Shown here one piece after another: positions 36,271 to 45,185 of a DNA stretch of 64,000 nt (its first letter is position 1; each line of letters opens with the position of its first letter). This DNA is from Tardibacter sp963781025. GTDB taxonomy: Bacteria > Pseudomonadota > Alphaproteobacteria > Sphingomonadales > Sphingomonadaceae. Location of the stretch: positions 62,001-126,000 of the forward strand of contig CAWADU010000003.1 of the NCBI GenBank assembly GCA_963781025.1, read 5' to 3'. The position numbers were made by a program, and so were the translations under genes. The notes beneath the pieces were generated by a model. That model was not told the origin of the DNA and did no database searches. It saw only the letters and a list, made by a program, of their open reading frames with translations.

Positions 36271-37203
36271 ATGGATCGTATTGTCGATATTGCCACGGAT
36301 GATCTCCATCTGTCCGCTTATCGCGGATTTCTTGTCGTCAGCCTTGATCGCCAGGAACAGGGGCGGGTAGCGCTCGACGATATTCAGGCGATCATCGTCC
36401 ATGCCCACGGCGTAACCTGGACGACCAGCCTTGTAGTCGCGCTGGCCGAACGTGGCGCAATCATGGTGTTGTGTGCGGCCAACCATTCTCCGGTAGCCAT
36501 CATTTCTCCCATTGATGGGCACCACGCCCAGGCGGCCAGGATGCGGGCGCAGTGGGATGCGCCTCGTCCCCTTTTCAAGCAACTTTGGCGGAAGATCATC
36601 GTCGCCAAGATTTCGATGCAAGCCTCGTTGCTGGCGGCGCAAGGCAGGGATGAAGCCAATGCGCTGACCCTGATGGCACGGCGTGTTCGTTCAGGCGATC
36701 CGGACAATCTGGAGGCGCAGGCAGCCCGGAAATACTGGCCCGCCCTGTTGGGGAGCGATTTTCGTCGGGATCAGAATGCCGATGGCCCCAATGCCCTGCT
36801 AAATTATGGCTACACCGTCATGCGATCATGCGTCGCAAGGTCGATCATCGGGGCGGGGCTTCACCCAGCAATCGGGCTGCACCATCATAACCGCCTTAAC
36901 GGCTTCGCGCTGGCCGATGATCTGGTCGAGCCGTTCCGACCGCTGGTTGACGGGCTGGTTCGGCGGATGAGCGACGAGGGCGTCAATACCGTCACCTCTG
37001 AAGCGAAACAGCGGTTGGCGCGCCTGATCGGTCATGATCTGCGCTTGGGCGGAACAGTCTCGCCCGTGTCCGTGGCAACCCAGCGCATGGCTCAATCACT
37101 TGCGCGGAGCTTTGAGGAACGCAAATCGGCACTCGCCCTGTTCGATCCGCCTGACGCGCTGGATTGGGCTTCGCTCGGGCAGCCTGTGGCGATTGAACCA
37201 TGA
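36271..37203 (+). CDS. cas1: CRISPR integrase Cas1 (type II)
   Basis: 310 aa from ATG 36271. Metal ligands are Glu148 (NLEAQAARKYW), His205 in GLHHHNRLNGFALADD and Glu220 (DDLVEPFRP), spaced as in characterised type II Cas1 proteins. With Cas2 it inserts new spacers at the leader-side repeat. It is 48 bp after cas9 and overlaps cas2 by 4 bp. The frame could start 30 bp earlier, but AAAGG precedes ATG 36271 and the protein start MDRIVDIAT fits the family. Confidence 0.96.
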   Translation: MDRIVDIATDDLHLSAYRGFLVVSLDRQEQGRVALDDIQAIIVHAHGVTWTTSLVVALAERGAIMVLCAANHSPVAIISPIDGHHAQAARMRAQWDAPRPLFKQLWRKIIVAKISMQASLLAAQGRDEANALTLMARRVRSGDPDNLEAQAARKYWPALLGSDFRRDQNADGPNALLNYGYTVMRSCVARSIIGAGLHPAIGLHHHNRLNGFALADDLVEPFRPLVDGLVRRMSDEGVNTVTSEAKQRLARLIGHDLRLGGTVSPVSVATQRMAQSLARSFEERKSALALFDPPDALDWASLGQPVAIEP

Positions 37204-37529
37204 ATCTGAGTGGATACCGGCTGATGTGGATATTCGTCATGTTCGACCTGCCGGTGGACACCAAGGAACACGCGCGGGAGGCAACCAAATTTCGGGAGTT
37301 TCTGCTTGATGAAGGCTTTGAAATGAGCCAGTTTTCGATCTATGCTCGGTTCTGCAATGGCAAAGAACACTATGAGACTTATCTTCGGCGAATCGAGGCT
37401 CATCTGCCCGAACGCGGGGAGATTCATGTGCTCAACTTCACAGACAAACAGTATGAAAATATCATCCGGTTTTCGAGCCAGCGCCGACAGCGGCAACGAA
37501 AAAACCCGGATCAGCTCGCCATGTTCTGA
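37200..37529 (+). CDS. cas2: CRISPR-associated Cas2
   Basis: 109 aa. The ferredoxin-like fold begins MWIFVMFDLPV, with the conserved Asp in FDLP, and FSIYARFCNGKEH forms the second strand region. Length and sequence fit type II Cas2, the structural partner that bridges two Cas1 dimers. ATG overlaps the cas1 stop (ATGA). A weak hairpin CCGC-ATTTTT-GCGG follows the stop. The array begins 72 bp downstream. No csn2 or cas4 is present, hence subtype II-C. Confidence 0.96.
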   Translation: MNLSGYRLMWIFVMFDLPVDTKEHAREATKFREFLLDEGFEMSQFSIYARFCNGKEHYETYLRRIEAHLPERGEIHVLNFTDKQYENIIRFSSQRRQRQRKNPDQLAMF

Positions 37530-37553
37530 CGATTCGCCGCATTTTTGCGGTGA

Positions 37554-37602
37554 CAGATGGGAGCTTTTCCAGTCTCAATTCAACTGGTTAGGCACCCATC
37601 TG
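37554..37602. repeat. Inverted repeat at the cas-proximal end of the array
   Basis: CAGATGGG (37554-37561) and CCCATCTG (37595-37602) are perfect 8-bp inverted repeats with a 33-base loop; the last base is also the first base of the terminal CRISPR repeat. It may be a terminator for array transcripts entering from the right, or a Cas1-Cas2 landmark. Confidence 0.5.
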
Positions 37603-39108
37603 TCATAGCATTTCAGAAATCGCGGTCCAGCTGCAACGCCGCCGACTGCGGCCGTGAACGCGCTCGAGTCATAGCATTTCAGAAATCGCGGTCCAGCTGC
37701 AACGCATCGCGGCTTGCCGCAACGCATCACGTGCGTCATAGCATTTCAGAAATCGCGGTCCAGCTGCAACCGATCGAGCCATCGCGCGAATGTTCGGCAG
37801 GTCATAGCATTTCAGAAATCGCGGTCCAGCTGCAACCGAAGGCTGCGACGCGGACGACCGGGCACGCAGTCATAGCATTTCAGAAATCGCGGTCCAGCTG
37901 CAACGCCAGCGCGCCTGCTCGCCATGCGCGCGTACGTCATAGCATTTCAGAAATCGCGGTCCAGCTGCAACGCGCATGCAGCATCTGCAGTGACGACCGT
38001 TGAGTCATAGCATTTCAGAAATCGCGGTCCAGCTGCAACTACTAGCCGAGGCGACCACGCCGGTCAAGCGGACGTCATAGCATTTCAGAAATCGCGGTCC
38101 AGCTGCAACGCTGGCTCAATGTCTCGACCATGGCTGATCGTCATAGCATTTCAGAAATCGCGGTCCAGCTGCAACCGACCTGGCTACGTCGCAGCGACGC
38201 GATCGAGTCATAGCATTTCAGAAATCGCGGTCCAGCTGCAACTCTGCGCGTCGCACGTCGAGCAGGCTGGTCATAGCATTTCAGAAATCGCGGTCCAGCT
38301 GCAACGATCGAGCCTGACAGCGCAGCCTGGACCAGTCGTCATAGCATTTCAGAAATCGCGGTCCAGCTGCAACGCATCGGCGGCTAGGATCGCATGCTGC
38401 ATGACGTCATAGCATTTCAGAAATCGCGGTCCAGCTGCAACATAGCTCGGCATCGGCCGATCGATTTGGACAGTCATAGCATTTCAGAAATCGCGGTCCA
38501 GCTGCAACGCGACCGGCGACGCGATCCAGCGCGTCGACGGTCATAGCATTTCAGAAATCGCGGTCCAGCTGCAACTCACGAGCGGTCTATGCTCGCGGCG
38601 ACGGCGTCATAGCATTTCAGAAATCGCGGTCCAGCTGCAACTCTCGCCAGCGATGGCCAGCGTTGGACTCTGTCATAGCATTTCAGAAATCGCGGTCCAG
38701 CTGCAACAGCGCAGGCGTCGTCGCATGCTTGCAGAAGGTCATAGCATTTCAGAAATCGCGGTCCAGCTGCAACGCTGCGCGTCGGTTTGTCGCTGAACTA
38801 TATTGTCATAGCATTTCAGAAATCGCGGTCCAGCTGCAACTGCTGCCACTGGCTCGGCCAGCACTCGCCGGTCATAGCATTTCAGAAATCGCGGTCCAGC
38901 TGCAACTCGACACGGCCATCGTGTCGCGGCGCCGACAGTCATAGCATTTCAGAAATCGCGGTCCAGCTGCAACGAGCATGGCGGCGGGTTCATGCGACGA
39001 GCGTCGTCATAGCATTTCAGAAATCGCGGTCCAGCTGCAACGCGTCATGGCGCAAGCGATGACGTCGAAATGGTCATAGCATTTCAGAAATCGCGGTCCA
39101 GCTGCAAC
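37602..39108 (-). CRISPR. Type II-C CRISPR array: 23 repeats, 22 spacers
   Basis: Twenty-three identical 36-bp repeats; read with the cas genes each starts GTCATAGCATTT and ends GGTCCAGCTGCAAC. Read on the minus strand it starts GTTGCAGCTGGACC, the GTTG-type pattern of II-C crRNA repeats, and this orientation pairs with the tracrRNA. Transcription is therefore assigned to the minus strand, towards the cas genes. Spacers are 27-34 nt (mostly 30-32) and all differ. The minus-strand repeat ends TGC-TATGAC, an extended -10-like element, so each repeat may carry a promoter as in Neisseria meningitidis. Open frames running through the array are artefacts. Confidence 0.97.
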
Positions 39109-39282
39109 TGCGCCCTCAAGGCCTATTGCGGGCGCGATACCTGGGCGATGGTTGCAATATATCGGGGAATGATAGGGCATGCCTAAGGCGCCGACTCGGC
39201 ACAAGATGACAGCGCGACCGCTTTTGACGCAGCGGGGTGGTATTCACAGCACCTATGTCGTCGCGGAAGAGAAAGGCCGAAC
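39109..39282. other. Array-distal flank (possible leader)
   Basis: 174 bp with no gene. If transcription is on the minus strand this is the upstream side. A TATATT hexamer (about 39,158-39,163 on the minus strand) could be a -10, but the -35 is poor. No partial or degenerate repeat copy is obvious apart from a short GTTGCAATAT near 39,152. Confidence 0.35.
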
Positions 39283-39438
39283 GTGAGACTACGCCGCAGC
39301 AAACCGCAAGCGGAGACAGGCGAAAGCCCACTGAAGCCTGACGATTGGGGCGCCGTTTACGTAGCAACGAGACGCCTGTTGCGGGGTGTCCATGAGCGGC
39401 ACTCTGAACTTGAGGACGAATTAGAAAGTCCTCCATAG
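39283..39438 (+). CDS. Small acidic-tailed protein, unknown (51 aa)
   Basis: GTG 39283 with AGAAAGG six bases upstream; the product contains DDWGAVYVATRRLLRGVHER and ends HSELEDELESPP. Its stop lies 1 bp before the ATG of the FtsK-gamma protein, which suggests coupled translation. No family recognised. An overlapping ATG at 39255 in another frame gives only 28 residues. It could also be leader sequence that happens to be open. Confidence 0.4.
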   Translation: MRLRRSKPQAETGESPLKPDDWGAVYVATRRLLRGVHERHSELEDELESPP

Positions 39439-39439
39439 G

Positions 39440-39730
39440 ATGCTACATTTGAGCCGTTCGATGACACCGGCAGCATGTGGTTCACCCCAACTCGGTTGTC
39501 CCGGATGTGGAAACACCGAGGCGGATGACGACGCATTGTTCGAAACGGCTTTCCGGCTGGTTTGCGAGAATCAGAAGGCATCAACGTCCTGGCTTCAACG
39601 CCAAATGGGAATTGGGTACAATCTTGCGGCAACTCTGATAGAGAAATTGGAAGAGCAGGGTATCGTGGGCCCGCCAAATGAAGTCGGACGTAGAGAAGTC
39701 CTCAGAGACCAGCGGAGACAGCGACGTTAA
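39440..39730 (+). CDS. Free-standing FtsK gamma (winged-helix) domain protein
   Basis: 96 aa. Residues ~30-85 (DALFETAFRLVCENQKASTS, WLQRQMGIGYNLAATLIEKL, EEQGIVGP, VGRREVL) are a clear FtsK gamma domain, the winged helix that reads KOPS DNA in the FtsK/SpoIIIE translocase. The motor domains are absent and the N-terminus has three Cys (CGSPQLGCPGCG), perhaps a small zinc site. It may be a DNA-binding protein of the mobile element or a regulator of the neighbouring array. It is preceded by the 51-aa ORF and followed by the broken DUF262 gene. Confidence 0.82.
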   Translation: MLHLSRSMTPAACGSPQLGCPGCGNTEADDDALFETAFRLVCENQKASTSWLQRQMGIGYNLAATLIEKLEEQGIVGPPNEVGRREVLRDQRRQRR

Positions 39731-39802
39731 AAACAGAATTGCGAGGCATTACCATGCCTGATAAACTTTCGAATTCTGGCTCTCACGAAGGATTAGCCTC
39801 AT

Positions 39803-41761
39803 ATGAGCTACAAGGCCATGACTGTTCAGCAGGCGATCAACGACATCGACCAGAACAAGTTTTACCTACCAGCGTTGCAACGAAAATTCGTTTGGGGGAA
39901 GCATCAGATAGAGCTTCTGTTTGATTCACTAATGCGAAACTACCCTATCGGTACCTTTCTTTTCTGGAAATTGAGAAAGGAAAAGGCGAGTGACTACGTC
40001 TTTTACGAATTTTTGAAGGAGTATGACGAGCGTAATCCATATAATCGGCGCAAAACCGGGAAATTTACTTATGACGAAATTTGCGGCGTACTCGACGGGC
40101 AACAACGGCTCAGTTCGTTGTACGTCGGCCTAATGGGTACTCATGCGGAGCGGGCACGCTATCAACGAAACGATACTGAGTATGAGAAGAAGTGCCTTTA
40201 CCTCAACCTGTTCTCCCTTCCATACCATATCAATTATCAGGGAAATATCGAAATGCTAGAGGAGCGGAACTTCGAGTTCCGTTTTCTGTCGCAGAATGAG
40301 GCGGAACGGGCGGACTGGCGGACAGTCAGATTTCGAAGAGGATGGCATGTCAGCGAGCGATCGAAATGAACCCGTCTTCTGGCTGAAGGTGGGCGATGTC
40401 CGCAAGATTGGCTCCGTCGACCCTGATCTCGCATGGAAAGACATGTGGATAACATTGAAACGGGGTGCGTGAACGATCATCGAAGCGCTAAACCTTCGCC
40501 AAGGACAACAGGCGGGTGATCAAGAAAGGGCTCGATACGCTATATAAGAGGCTGTGTAATGAACCTCTCTTGAACTACTTTGAAATTGCGAAAGATGATC
40601 TGGAAGACATTCTGAAAATATTTATTCGGGTAAATGGCGGTGGGACCGTTCTAGATAAGGCCGACCTTCTGTTTTCGACCATTGTTGCGACATGGCACGA
40701 CGGTCGTGAAAAGATCGAAGAACTTCTTAAGACGATAAATGGGCATGGGTGAAGGATACAATTTCGCCAACGAGTATTTGATGCGTTGCTGCCTTATGCT
40801 GACAGATGCGCCCGTCGTATACAAAGTGAACTCATTCAGGACCGAGAACGTACTGAGAATTCAGACGGAGTGGTCAAAAATCGCCAAATCATTGACAAAA
40901 ACAGTCAGACTTTTGGTCGAGTTCGGCTTTAGCGGGAAGATGCTTACATCACAGAACGCAACAATTATAATTGCGTATCACATATATAAGGGAGGAAACC
41001 TGGAGGGAGATTCGAAAACTGGTATCCGCAAGTATCTTATTCACGCATTGTTGAGCCACATTTTCAGCAGTTCGCAGGACCAGCTCCTAACAACATTGAG
41101 GAACTCGCTCCGCAAGGAGTCAGAGTGCGAGCCTGGTATGAAGGCGTATGCCTTAAAACGTCAGACATTTTCTTTCGAGGATCTTCGGGACAGCCAGCTC
41201 CCGAGCCGCAAGTCGCTTGCTGTTGATGAGAAAGATATCGAGTTCGTTCATAGATAGGAAGAAAGGGCCGGAGGCGTTCGCCGTGCTGTCGGTGCTCTAC
41301 CCGAACATGAGGTTCCAGACCGAGACTCTTTCACCAAGATCATCTCCATCCCTACTCACAATTCAACGCAGACCAGTTAGACGCATTAGGCCTCTCGCAT
41401 GAAGATCGGGATCGCTGGTTGGCGCGACGCGATACCGTGGCCAATCTCCAGCTCTTGGAAGGCCGGGAAAACCAGAAGAAGAGCGCGACACCGCTGGTAG
41501 AATGGATAAATACCATTCCAGAAGCGCATCGAGCGGCCTTTTGTAATGCCAACTACTTTCCCGAGGGGATTGACCTTGAGTTCGCTCAGTTTGAGTATTT
41601 TTACGAGAAATCGTAAGGAAATCATGCGAAAGAAGCTTCGCGCCGAATTGGCAATCACTTCCAAGCCGTCCGACGCATCACCAGAAGATTGGGGGGAGCT
41701 AGAGGAAATAAGTGACGAGGAGGCGCGGGCCTTAGCCCGCATTTCTCACACTGCCGCTTGA
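39803..41761 (+). pseudogene. Frameshifted DUF262 (GmrSD-like) gene
   Basis: The first 188 codons are a normal DUF262 N-terminus: LPALQRKFVWGKHQIELLFD, then NYPIGTFLFW and the nucleotide-hydrolysis motif LDGQQRLSSL. The protein then continues in other frames: ASDRNEPVFWLKVGDVRKIG (about 40,350), EIAKDDLEDILKIFIRVNGG (about 40,580), a helical block at 40,739-41,257, GPEAFAVLSVLYPNM, HEDRDRWLARRDTVANLQLL (41,400-41,616) and finally KEIMRKKLRAELA. At least five frame changes make it inactive. Base composition is more AT-rich than the surroundings, pointing to foreign origin. Intact relatives act in modification-dependent restriction or phage defence. Confidence 0.8.
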
Positions 41762-42081
41762 TCTGATCTTGGTGCGCAGGTTTGCGGGTCTGGCGGCTCT
41801 TGTCACGCGCTTGCGCGAATTCGCCCTCTATCTCGGCGACCAAGCGGGCATTTGCGGGCAAGACATCCCACAAAAAATGTGGGACGAAATGTGGATACTG
41901 AAGCTACTTCAGCGCCAAAAAAACAGCACGAGCAAACCTTTAGGGCTTGACCTCGCTTGCCCATGGTGGGGCAGGCGGGCCAAAGCGAATTTTCCCACGT
42001 TTTTCCGAGGAAATCCGCTGCATTGCGGGAGGGGGTTTTCCCAGCGGCTCAGAATAGGCCATGCGAAACCAGCTACTTAGT
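41762..42081. other. Gene-free end of the island next to the tRNA
   Basis: 320 bp between the DUF262 remnant and tRNA-Glu. Integrase genes usually sit here, but no tyrosine or serine recombinase frame is visible on either strand. The only notable structure is a short inverted repeat CCCACA-AAAAA-TGTGGG near 41,870-41,886. Possibly the integrase was deleted. Confidence 0.4.
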
Positions 42082-42157
42082 TGGTGACCCCTACGGGACT
42101 CGAACCCGTGTTTTCGCCGTGAGAGGGCGACGTCCTAGACCGCTAGACGAAGGGGCC
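42082..42157 (-). tRNA. tRNA-Glu (anticodon CTC), encoded CCA; attL side of the island
   Basis: 76 nt folding as a standard cloverleaf. The acceptor GGCCCCT pairs with AGGGGTC, followed by discriminator A and an encoded CCA. The anticodon arm is TCGCC-CTCTCAC-GGCGA, giving anticodon CTC (reads GAG). The T-arm contains GGGTTCGAGTCCC. The last 27 bases including CCA are duplicated at 20719-20745, so the tRNA served as attachment site and its 3' end was restored on integration. It lies between the island and the DAHP synthase gene. Confidence 0.95.
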
Positions 42158-42200
42158 GTGCGGTGGAAGGCCGGTGACTTAGGTTCCGGCCCTCGGCAAG

Positions 42201-43583
42201 TCAAGCGGCCGCCTTTGCCCGTTCAGCCATTTCCTGATTCAGCATTTCCGCCAGCAGGAACGCAAGTTCGATCGACTGGCCGGCATTGAGGCGCGGATCG
42301 CAATGCGTGTGATAGCGGTCCGCCAGTCCCTCGTCGGTGATCGCGACCGCTCCGCCGGTGCATTCCGTCACATTCTGGCCGGTCATTTCGGCGTGGATGC
42401 CGCCGCCATGCGTGCCTTCGGCCCGGTGCACGGCGAAAAAGCCTTTCACCTCGGCCAGAATGCGGTCGAACGGCCGCGTCTTGTACCCGCTCGCCGACTT
42501 CACGACATTGCCGTGCATCGGATCACAGGACCAAACGACGTTGCGCCCTTCGCGCTTCACCGCCCGCACAAGCTTGGGCAGGTGCGCCTCGATCTTGTCG
42601 TGGCCATAGCGCGTGATCAGCGTCAGCCGCCCTGGCTCATTGGCCGGGTTGAGCACATCGATAAGCCGGAGAAGCGCATCCGGCTCAAGGCTTGGTCCAC
42701 ATTTGATGCCGATCGGATTGCCGATGCCGCGCATGAATTCGACATGCGCCGATCCGTCGAACCGGGTGCGGTCGCCGATCCAGAGGAAATGGGCGGCGGT
42801 GTCGTACCAGTCGCCCGTCAACGAATCCTGCCGGGTCAGCGCCTGCTCATAGCCGAGCAGCAGCGCTTCGTGGCTGGTGTAGAATTCGGTGCCCTTCAGT
42901 TGCGGGACGGTTTCCGGGTTGATGCCGCACGCGGCCATGAAATCCAGCGCCTCGCCGATACGGTCGGCCAGCACCTTGTATTTGTCGAACCAGGGCGAAC
43001 GGCCCATGAAATCGAGCGTCCAGGCGTGAACCTGATGAAGGTTCGCATAGCCGCCCTGGGCGAAGGCGCGCAGCAGGTTGAGCGTCGCCGCCGATTGCGA
43101 ATAGGCGCGGATCTGGCGTTGCGGATCGGGCTCGCGGCCGACGGGATCGAACGCGATGTCATTAACGATGTCGCCGCGATAGCTCGGCAGCGAGACGCCG
43201 TTCACCTCTTCCATGTCAGCGGAACGCGGTTTGGCGAACTGCCCGGCCATGCGGCCAAGCTTCACCACCGGCAGCTTCGACGCATAGGTCAAAACGACCG
43301 CCATCTGCAGTATGACGCGGAAGGTGTCGCGGATATTATTCGGGTGGAATTCGGCAAAACTTTCCGCGCAGTCTCCGCCCTGAAGCAAAAAGGCCTTGCC
43401 CGCCGCCACTTCCGCAAGCTGCGATTTCAGGGCACGCGCCTCGCCCGCGAAAACCAGCGGCGGATAGGACTGCAGTTCTGTTTCGACGCGCGCAAGAGCG
43501 ACGGCGTCGCGATACGCGGGAATTTGTCGCGCTTCATGTTGGCGCCAGCTATCGGGCGCCCAGTTCTGGGCCAGTATTGTCAT
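42201..43583 (-). CDS. aroG: Class II 3-deoxy-7-phosphoheptulonate (DAHP) synthase
   Basis: 460 aa, from ATG 43583; an ATG 15 bp upstream is possible. Plant/actinobacterial-type (class II) motifs are evident: LLQGGDCAESFAEF with the metal-binding Cys, RMAGQFAKPRS, and VWSCDPMHGN towards the C-terminus. It condenses PEP and erythrose-4-phosphate, the first step of aromatic amino-acid synthesis, in the cytosol. It is 43 bp from the tRNA-Glu gene on the same strand. The symbol is by function; class II forms are also called aroF or aroH. Confidence 0.93.
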   Translation of the reverse strand: MTILAQNWAPDSWRQHEARQIPAYRDAVALARVETELQSYPPLVFAGEARALKSQLAEVAAGKAFLLQGGDCAESFAEFHPNNIRDTFRVILQMAVVLTYASKLPVVKLGRMAGQFAKPRSADMEEVNGVSLPSYRGDIVNDIAFDPVGREPDPQRQIRAYSQSAATLNLLRAFAQGGYANLHQVHAWTLDFMGRSPWFDKYKVLADRIGEALDFMAACGINPETVPQLKGTEFYTSHEALLLGYEQALTRQDSLTGDWYDTAAHFLWIGDRTRFDGSAHVEFMRGIGNPIGIKCGPSLEPDALLRLIDVLNPANEPGRLTLITRYGHDKIEAHLPKLVRAVKREGRNVVWSCDPMHGNVVKSASGYKTRPFDRILAEVKGFFAVHRAEGTHGGGIHAEMTGQNVTECTGGAVAITDEGLADRYHTHCDPRLNAGQSIELAFLLAEMLNQEMAERAKAAA

Positions 43584-43748
43584 GACGCGTTTTCCCATGA
43601 ACCCGGAGGCCGCCAGATGCAAGATATGGCTTCCACGACAAGGCCCGATCTTCGTTGTTTCGAACCCGATCACTGCATTTTGGCGCGATGGTTAAGCCCC
43701 GCTGAACCAAGCGGACGTTATCGCGGGCCAGCGCTTTCGGAGGGAAAG

Positions 43749-44012
43749 ATGGATGACGCGGCCAGACCCCGTGACCTTGACGGTTTGACGACGGCCCTGG
43801 CCAATCATCTGAACCAACTGTTAGTGGTGCCGGATGGCAGGATCACGGGCCTGGCGGTTGACGAGTGGCTTGATGCGACCGAACAGATGCTCCTGAGAGC
43901 GGCCCCGCTGCTTGAAACCGAACGGCTTACCGCAGGGAGGGAGCTGCGCCAGGCCGTCGCCGATGCCCTGGCGACGATCGCCAGAATCCGGCGCCGCACC
44001 AGGGCCCCGTGA
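43749..44012 (+). CDS. Small hypothetical protein
   Basis: 87 aa from ATG 43749 with GGAGGGAAAG just upstream. Mostly helical, Leu- and Ala-rich (LTTALANHLNQLLVVPDGRI, then EWLDATEQMLLRAAPLLE), without signal peptide or membrane helix. No family recognised. It is divergent from the DAHP synthase gene and 135 bp before the winged-helix regulator. Confidence 0.65.
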   Translation: MDDAARPRDLDGLTTALANHLNQLLVVPDGRITGLAVDEWLDATEQMLLRAAPLLETERLTAGRELRQAVADALATIARIRRRTRAP

Positions 44013-44147
44013 GCGATCCATCCATATCGGACCAGTCTGGCATCTGACGGGAAGCGGTGGTCCGAAACGGATAATTGTTGCACTGGCTTTTACACAATTT
44101 TCCTCATCTATTGGTCGAGGTTAAGGGACTTCGAGCGGGGAGCGACG

Positions 44148-45092
44148 ATGTTCGGTGCGAAAATGGATATGACTGCGGACACGCGTTACGGCACCGCTCC
44201 ATCCGTATTGGTGGCAAGTGATTCCGGGAATGGCCAGGCAACCGTCGAAGCAGCGCTTGCCTGCCTGAACGCGCGTGTACTGGCCGCCGTGCCGGTGGAA
44301 GACGCGCAGGATCGTCTCGAACAGACGGTCAGCCTGTCGGCAGTGGTCGTGCACGTGCGTGAACCGGGCTCGGAGGATCGGCTGGCGGCGCTTGTTCGCA
44401 GGTTGGACGATATGGTCGCGGACCGGACGTGCGGCGCCGTGGTGATCGTTCCGCCAGAGATGATCGACGCCGTGTTCGCACAGCTCATGCACGGCGAGAT
44501 CGAAATTCTGTGCGATCCCGACGAGGGCGATATCGTAGCCGCGCTGGCGATGGCCTGCGCCCGGCGGCCGTTTCGGCTGAACGACGTTTCGGGCGACGCC
44601 AATGGCAGCCGGCTTGTCCAGTTGTCGGAGGAGGTGGGGCGTATTGCCCGCGCGCTTGCCAGCCTGGCCGAAAACGCGCCGCGCGCCTCGCGGCTGGAAC
44701 CGGTTGAGTTCGAACCCGTCCAGCCGATGACCGCAGATGTCGCTTCGGCCGCAGGGGCAAGGGTGCGCGCCCTTATTCGCGCACGGCGTGCGCGCGACCA
44801 GTTTTTTCGGGGGGAGCTTTTCGCCGATCCGGCGTGGGACATGTTGCTGGATCTGATGGCGGCACGGATGGAGCACAAGCGGGTGTCCGTTTCCAGCCTG
44901 TGCATCGCGGCGGCGGTGCCGGCAACGACCGCGCTCCGCTGGATCAAGAGCATGACGGACGAAGGGCTGTTCGTCCGCCGTGCTGACAATAACGATGGGC
45001 GGCGCATCTTTATCGAGCTGAGCGAGCGGACGGCAGCGGCGATGCATGCCTATCTGGACTGGCTGAAGGTGCAGGCGCTCGCAATGGTGTAG
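44148..45092 (+). CDS. MarR-like winged-helix protein with N-terminal receiver-like domain
   Basis: 314 aa. The C-terminal ~95 residues (MAARMEHKRVSVSSLCIAAA, then TALRWIKSMTDEGLFVRRAD and NNDGRRIFIELSE) are a winged helix of MarR type. The first ~140 residues alternate beta strands and helices (SVLVASDSGNGQATVEAALA, LSAVVVHVREPG), like a degenerate receiver or a Rossmann-like domain, without a clear phospho-acceptor triad. It is probably a transcription regulator. A related arrangement is common in sphingomonads, from memory. A single gene with its own GAGCGGGGAGCG upstream. Confidence 0.72.
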   Translation: MFGAKMDMTADTRYGTAPSVLVASDSGNGQATVEAALACLNARVLAAVPVEDAQDRLEQTVSLSAVVVHVREPGSEDRLAALVRRLDDMVADRTCGAVVIVPPEMIDAVFAQLMHGEIEILCDPDEGDIVAALAMACARRPFRLNDVSGDANGSRLVQLSEEVGRIARALASLAENAPRASRLEPVEFEPVQPMTADVASAAGARVRALIRARRARDQFFRGELFADPAWDMLLDLMAARMEHKRVSVSSLCIAAAVPATTALRWIKSMTDEGLFVRRADNNDGRRIFIELSERTAAAMHAYLDWLKVQALAMV

Positions 45093-45185
45093 GACCGGCC
45101 ATCGCCTGAAGCATTTGAGCGGCACCAGCGCAAAAGACAGCGAAATTCCATTCCTTGGCGGTCGATAATGTTTTAATCGGCGGCG

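Noticed and set aside
37557..39062. Open frames through the CRISPR array with repeating HSISEIAVQLQ
   Set aside because: They are translations of the identical 36-bp repeats and have no ribosome sites; not proteins.
41769..42080. 103-codon plus-strand ORF at the end of the island
   Set aside because: Starts with TTG, runs towards the tRNA, odd composition and no recognisable domain.
41762..42081. Integrase gene next to tRNA-Glu
   Set aside because: Expected for a tRNA island, but no frame on either strand shows recombinase motifs such as the R...HxxR...Y pattern.
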